Source of the DNA: Citricoccus sp. WCRC_4
Lineage (GTDB): Bacteria; Actinomycetota; Actinomycetes; Actinomycetales; Micrococcaceae
DNA: 7,717 nt
Direction of reading: 5' to 3'
Assembly (NCBI GenBank): GCA_026645375.1
Contig: JAPFFX010000345.1
Location: 1-7,717, forward strand
In this document: positions 5,121 to 7,717 of the stretch, one piece after another
Layout of the letters: the number at the start of each line of letters is the position of its first letter
Numbering within the stretch: the first letter of the stretch is position 1
Program-made: the position numbers and the translations under genes
Notes under the pieces: generated by a model
The model's input: only the letters and a program-made list of their open reading frames with translations
Databases searched by the model: none
Told to the model about the DNA's origin: nothing

Positions 5121-6326
5121 ATGACCACCACCCCCGCCGATACTCGCCGTGCCGAGGCTCCCGTCGAGCCGGGCCTGGACCTCTTCTGCGACGACGTCCT
5201 GGCGGACTCGATGCCTGTCTTCACCCGATTGCGTGAGGCATCCCCGGTGGTCCACCTGACCCGGGGTGACCTCTGGGTGATCACCCGCTACGAGGACGTC
5301 CGGGCCGCGCTGGGGGACCCGGAGACCTTCTCGTCCACCCAAGTGGCCTTCAACGAGCAGATGAACGAGGTCCTGCGGGGCACCTCGCTGGCCGCCGACC
5401 CGCCGAACCATCAGAGGCTCCGCGCCGTGCTGTCCGAGAACCTCACGCCCCGGGCGCTCCGTGGGATGAGGGCCGAGATGGACGCCAAGGCCGACGACCT
5501 GGTGCGCGAACTGGTGGCACGGGGATCCTTCGACGGCATGGAGGACCTGGCCAAGCACTTCGTCACCTCGGTGGTCATGGACATGATCGGCGTCCAGGGT
5601 GACGTCCGCGAGAAGATGCTCGCCTGGGGGGAGGCGGCGTTCAACCTGCTCGGCCCCATGAACCAGCGTGCCGCCGCCTCGTTCCCGATCGCCGGAGAGC
5701 TGTTCGAGTGGACGCACCACCAGTTGAAGACCGGGGACCTGGCCGAGGGCAGCATGGGGCGGGCCGTCTTCGAGGCCGCCGAGCGCGGGGACATCGCCCC
5801 CGAGGGCGCCGGCATGATCGTGCACCAGTACATCGCGGCCGGCATGGACACCACGATCGCCGCGATCGGCAACGCCGTGGTGCTCTTCGCCCGCTACCCC
5901 GAGCAGTTCCAGAGGCTGCGTGAGGACCGCTCCCTGGTCCCCTCTGCCTTCAACGAGATCCTGCGCTTCATGTCACCGTTCCCCGTGGCCGGACGACTGG
6001 TCACCCGCGACACCGAGGTGGCGGGGGTGCGGATCCCGGGTGGTTCGCAGGCTGCCGTCCTGGTGGGGGCGGCGAACCGGGATCCCCGGCACTATGAGGA
6101 GCCGGAGACCTTCGACATCACCCGGAACCCGGCGGACCACGTGTCCTTCGGGTACGGGATCCACGGCTGTGCCGGCCAGGGCCTGGCTCGGCTCGAGGCC
6201 CATGCGATCCTCAATGCGCTCGCCACCCACCTCAAGGGCTACACCGTGGGGGACGTCCAGCACCGGCTGAACAACATGACCCGCCCGTTCGCCTCGATCG
6301 AGGTCACTTCGGTCGACCCCGCCTGA
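5121..6326 (+). CDS. Cytochrome P450, CYP199-like, class I
   Basis: A 401-residue soluble P450. The heme-binding loop is FGYGIHGCAGQGLAR (343-357) with axial cysteine C350. The K-helix ExxR is E279-I-L-R282. The I-helix oxygen-activation motif is AAGMDTT (239-245) with acid-alcohol pair D243-T244. The overall pattern (FNLLGPMNQR near 174-183, AANRDPRHYEEPETFDITR near 317-335, LNNMTRPFASI near 383-393) resembles the CYP199 family, bacterial P450s that hydroxylate or O-demethylate para-substituted benzoates. The carboxylate-binding arginines of CYP199A appear replaced: T73 and H235-Q236. The substrate is therefore open. ATG 5121 is chosen: GAGGAG (5109-5114) sits six bases upstream and alignment with the family starts just after. 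The reading frame stays open back to 4977, but that part is leader. Redox partners are the ferredoxin and reductase encoded on the other side of the LysR gene. Confidence 0.94.
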   Translation: MTTTPADTRRAEAPVEPGLDLFCDDVLADSMPVFTRLREASPVVHLTRGDLWVITRYEDVRAALGDPETFSSTQVAFNEQMNEVLRGTSLAADPPNHQRLRAVLSENLTPRALRGMRAEMDAKADDLVRELVARGSFDGMEDLAKHFVTSVVMDMIGVQGDVREKMLAWGEAAFNLLGPMNQRAAASFPIAGELFEWTHHQLKTGDLAEGSMGRAVFEAAERGDIAPEGAGMIVHQYIAAGMDTTIAAIGNAVVLFARYPEQFQRLREDRSLVPSAFNEILRFMSPFPVAGRLVTRDTEVAGVRIPGGSQAAVLVGAANRDPRHYEEPETFDITRNPADHVSFGYGIHGCAGQGLARLEAHAILNALATHLKGYTVGDVQHRLNNMTRPFASIEVTSVDPA

Positions 6327-6330
6327 CCGA

Positions 6331-6336
6331 TAGGCT
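6331..6336 (+). promoter_or_regulatory. Possible -10 box of a leaderless TetR regulator transcript
   Basis: TAGGCT fits the actinobacterial TAnnnT pattern and ends eight bases before the GTG at 6345, with no Shine-Dalgarno sequence between. This would start transcription at the GTG itself. The -35 region is within the P450 3' end and is not convincing. Read-through from the P450 gene, which ends only 18 bases before the GTG, is the alternative. Confidence 0.3.
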
Positions 6337-6344
6337 CACGTACT

Positions 6345-6938
6345 GTGTCGACACTCAGGGAAGCCCAGAAGAAGATGACCCGCCAGCTGCTGCTGGACGC
6401 CGGCGTCGAGGTGATGGGCGAGCGCGGCTACGGACCGACCACCATCGACCAGATCGCGATCGCCGCCGGAGCCACTCGGGCCACCTTCTACCTGCACTTC
6501 ACGTCCAAGGCGGAGCTCGTGCGGTTCATCGTCGAGCGCACGGATGAGATGCTCACCAGCGCCGACCGGCCGCCGCTGGCCGAGATGGTGGAGTCGAATG
6601 ACCCGGCGGTCATCCGCAGGTTCCTGGACCTGAAGTTCACCCAATGGCCGGAGATCAAGCCGTACATGATGATCTCGTTGCAGGCCGCCGCGGCTGAACC
6701 CGAGATCCAGGACGCCATGGACGCCTGGCATGACCGGGCCATCGGGGCCATGACGGAGGGCCTGGAGCGGGCGGGTCGATTCGATCCGGGCAGCCGCCGG
6801 ATCCGCTGTTCCCTGGCGTTCGGCCAGTTGATCTACATGTCCCAGCGCTGGTTCCGGCTGGGCTGGGTCGTCGACCGAGATGCCCTGCTGGAGCAGATGA
6901 CCACGTCCTGGACGGGCCTGCTCTGCGAGCTGGACTGA
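6345..6938 (+). CDS. TetR-family transcriptional regulator
   Basis: 197 residues. The N-terminal helix-turn-helix is typical of TetR: LLLDAGVEVMGERGYGPTTI (15-34), then DQIAIAAGATRATFYLHFTSKAELV (35-59), including the ATFYLHF recognition-helix end. Residues from about 65 form the helical ligand-binding and dimerisation domain with no known ligand signature. It begins 18 bases after the P450 stop on the same strand. The GTG at 6345 is used because coding continues from it and a -10 box lies just ahead; ATG 6375 (residue 11) would cut into helix 1. The GTG lies inside a perfect palindrome, GTGTCGACAC. The closest candidate regulator for the shared element GACRCNRTGTCT found at the P450, transporter and ferredoxin promoters. 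Its role as repressor of this set is inferred from position and from palindromic sites overlapping promoter boxes. Confidence 0.92.
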   Translation: MSTLREAQKKMTRQLLLDAGVEVMGERGYGPTTIDQIAIAAGATRATFYLHFTSKAELVRFIVERTDEMLTSADRPPLAEMVESNDPAVIRRFLDLKFTQWPEIKPYMMISLQAAAAEPEIQDAMDAWHDRAIGAMTEGLERAGRFDPGSRRIRCSLAFGQLIYMSQRWFRLGWVVDRDALLEQMTTSWTGLLCELD

Positions 6939-6957
6939 GCGAGGAATAACCCACCGC

Positions 6958-6990
6958 AAGGCCCCGCCGGATGCGTTCTGGCGGGGCCTT
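6958..6990 (+). terminator. Rho-independent-type terminator after the TetR gene
   Basis: A perfect 11-bp stem AAGGCCCCGCC (6958-6968) with GGCGGGGCCTT (6980-6990) and an 11-base loop, starting 19 bases after the TetR stop. The A-rich left edge and TT right edge give a short T run (CCTTCT). It should end the P450-TetR transcript and insulate the transporter gene downstream. Confidence 0.85.
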
Positions 6991-7040
6991 CTGCTGCCCT
7001 GCGGGGTCCCGTGAGCCATTGAGGCGACGATCACGGTAAT

Positions 7041-7061
7041 CACTTGACACTATGTCTTGTG
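7041..7061 (+). promoter_or_regulatory. Putative operator over the transporter -35 box
   Basis: The strongest copy of the shared element: CAC-tt-GACA-cta-TGTC-tt-GTG, a 21-bp dyad with seven of ten arm positions paired. It contains the TTGACA -35 box. The same register of CACT, GACAC and ATGTCT occurs at the P450 promoter. Size and symmetry suit a TetR dimer. The TetR gene lies just upstream. Confidence 0.6.
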
Positions 7062-7072
7062 ACTGGGGATAC
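7044..7072 (+). promoter_or_regulatory. Promoter of the MFS transporter gene
   Basis: TTGACA (7044-7049, full consensus) and GGATAC (7067-7072) are separated by 17 bases. This predicts a start near 7079 and a leader of about 70 bases. The -35 is buried in the putative operator, so a bound repressor would block polymerase. Confidence 0.65.
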
Positions 7073-7148
7073 TGTTTTCACTCCCGGCAGTGACGTGGAT
7101 TACACCCCGTCCAGGACCGCCGGATCTCACCGTCTTCAAGGAGACCCC

Positions 7149-7717
7149 ATGAGCACCCAGACAGCGGCTGCGTCCGCATCCGGCCCCGTCGCGCCGGGCA
7201 GGCAGGGATCCACCCCGGGTCCGTCCAAGGTCAACGGCACCATCGTCGCGGCCGCCGTGGCCGTGCTGGTGGCCCAGCTGGCCAACGCGCTGCCGGGCGC
7301 CCTGAACGGCACCTTCCAGCAGTACTTCGGCACTGTCGGTTCACAGCTGACCTGGATCACCGCAGGGTTCATGATCCCCGTCGTCGTCTTCGAGCTGACC
7401 TTCGGCATGCTCGGTGACCGCTTCGGACACCGCAGGCTCACCATCCTCGGTGCCGTCACCGTGGCCATCGGCTCGCTCGTCTGCGCGCTGGCCCCCTCCG
7501 TGCAGGTGATGTGGATCGGCTCGGCCATCAACGGCCTCGGCGCCGGGGCCATGTACCCGGCCTCCCTCGCCCTGGTCGCCGCCGTGACGGTGACCCCGCA
7601 GCAGCGTGCCCGCGCCATCGCCGTCTGGGCCGGCTGCCTGTCCGCCGGCGGCATCGTCGCACCGCTGCTCGGCGGCGGGTTCGCCACCGCCGGCGCCTGG
7701 CAGTGGTCCTACGGCGT
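7149..7717 (+). CDS. MFS transporter, probable 14-helix (DHA2/EmrB-QacA-like) type, 3' end outside the window
   Basis: The first 189 residues are present and the frame is open to the window edge. A Pro/Ser/Ala-rich cytosolic tail (1-27) is followed by hydrophobic segments at about 29-49, 67-86, 96-115, 120-143 and 155-180. Motif A of the major facilitator superfamily is GMLGDRFGHRRL between helices 2 and 3. Motif C-like AGGIVAPLLGGG is in helix 5, a feature of drug:H+ antiporters. DHA2 is favoured from TWITAGFMIPVVVFELTFGMLGDRFG-type spacing, but 14 helices cannot be counted. The start is fixed by AAGGAG (7138-7143) five bases before the ATG. Its promoter carries the same operator-like element as the P450 promoter, so it may move the P450's substrate or product, or give protection from it; this is inference. 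Confidence 0.88.
   Translation, partial: MSTQTAAASASGPVAPGRQGSTPGPSKVNGTIVAAAVAVLVAQLANALPGALNGTFQQYFGTVGSQLTWITAGFMIPVVVFELTFGMLGDRFGHRRLTILGAVTVAIGSLVCALAPSVQVMWIGSAINGLGAGAMYPASLALVAAVTVTPQQRARAIAVWAGCLSAGGIVAPLLGGGFATAGAWQWSYG

Noticed and set aside
7136..7687. Minus-strand frame opposite the transporter gene
   Set aside because: The plus strand encodes membrane segments and MFS motifs with a good ribosome-binding site; the minus frame is its shadow.
1..7717. tRNA, rRNA, CRISPR array, complete insertion sequence or phage genes
   Set aside because: No cloverleaf, spaced direct repeats, transposase motif or phage structural gene was seen on either strand.

Overview
The window comes from a high-GC actinobacterium. 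The reading frames have strong G/C third-position bias, GTG starts occur, -10 boxes are of the TAnnnT kind, and the gene families (RskA-type anti-sigma domain, S-box leader, class I P450 with a 3Fe-4S-type ferredoxin) fit that phylum. A member of the Micrococcales is a guess; the genus cannot be fixed from the sequence.

Left part (1-2445): a membrane protein with an anti-sigma-K (RskA) C-terminal domain, lacking the usual N-terminal anti-sigma domain and preceded by a short stretch of atypical composition. After it comes a well-formed SAM (S-box) riboswitch at 810-903, whose last P1 base lies next to the Shine-Dalgarno sequence of an FMN-dependent monooxygenase of the DmoA/DszA/NtaA group. 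This reads as a sulfur-scavenging gene switched by S-adenosylmethionine level. A 21-bp perfect hairpin ends it and also serves the convergent operon on its right.

Middle and right part (2467-6938): a complete class I cytochrome P450 system split over two units. On the minus strand, a small ferredoxin and a FAD/NAD(P)H ferredoxin reductase form a tight two-gene operon (one base between them). Divergent from it on the plus strand are a LysR-family regulator, a CYP199-like P450 and a TetR-family regulator, closed by a strong terminator. Electrons would run NAD(P)H -> reductase -> ferredoxin -> P450. The substrate is not known. The CYP199 arginines that hold para-substituted benzoates appear to be replaced, so a different substrate is likely.

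Right edge (7041-7717): a promoter with a near-consensus -35 box, followed by the start of an MFS transporter of the 14-helix drug-exporter type that runs off the window.

The most interesting regulatory signal is a 12-bp element, GACRCNRTGTCT, found at three places: upstream of ferredoxin-reductase, over the putative -10 box of the P450 promoter, and over the -35 box of the transporter promoter. It suggests one repressor, most simply the TetR protein encoded between P450 and transporter, controls oxidation and transport as one regulon. A separate LysR-type dyad (CTTGA-N7-TCAAG) covers the P450 -35 box, so the P450 may answer to both regulators.
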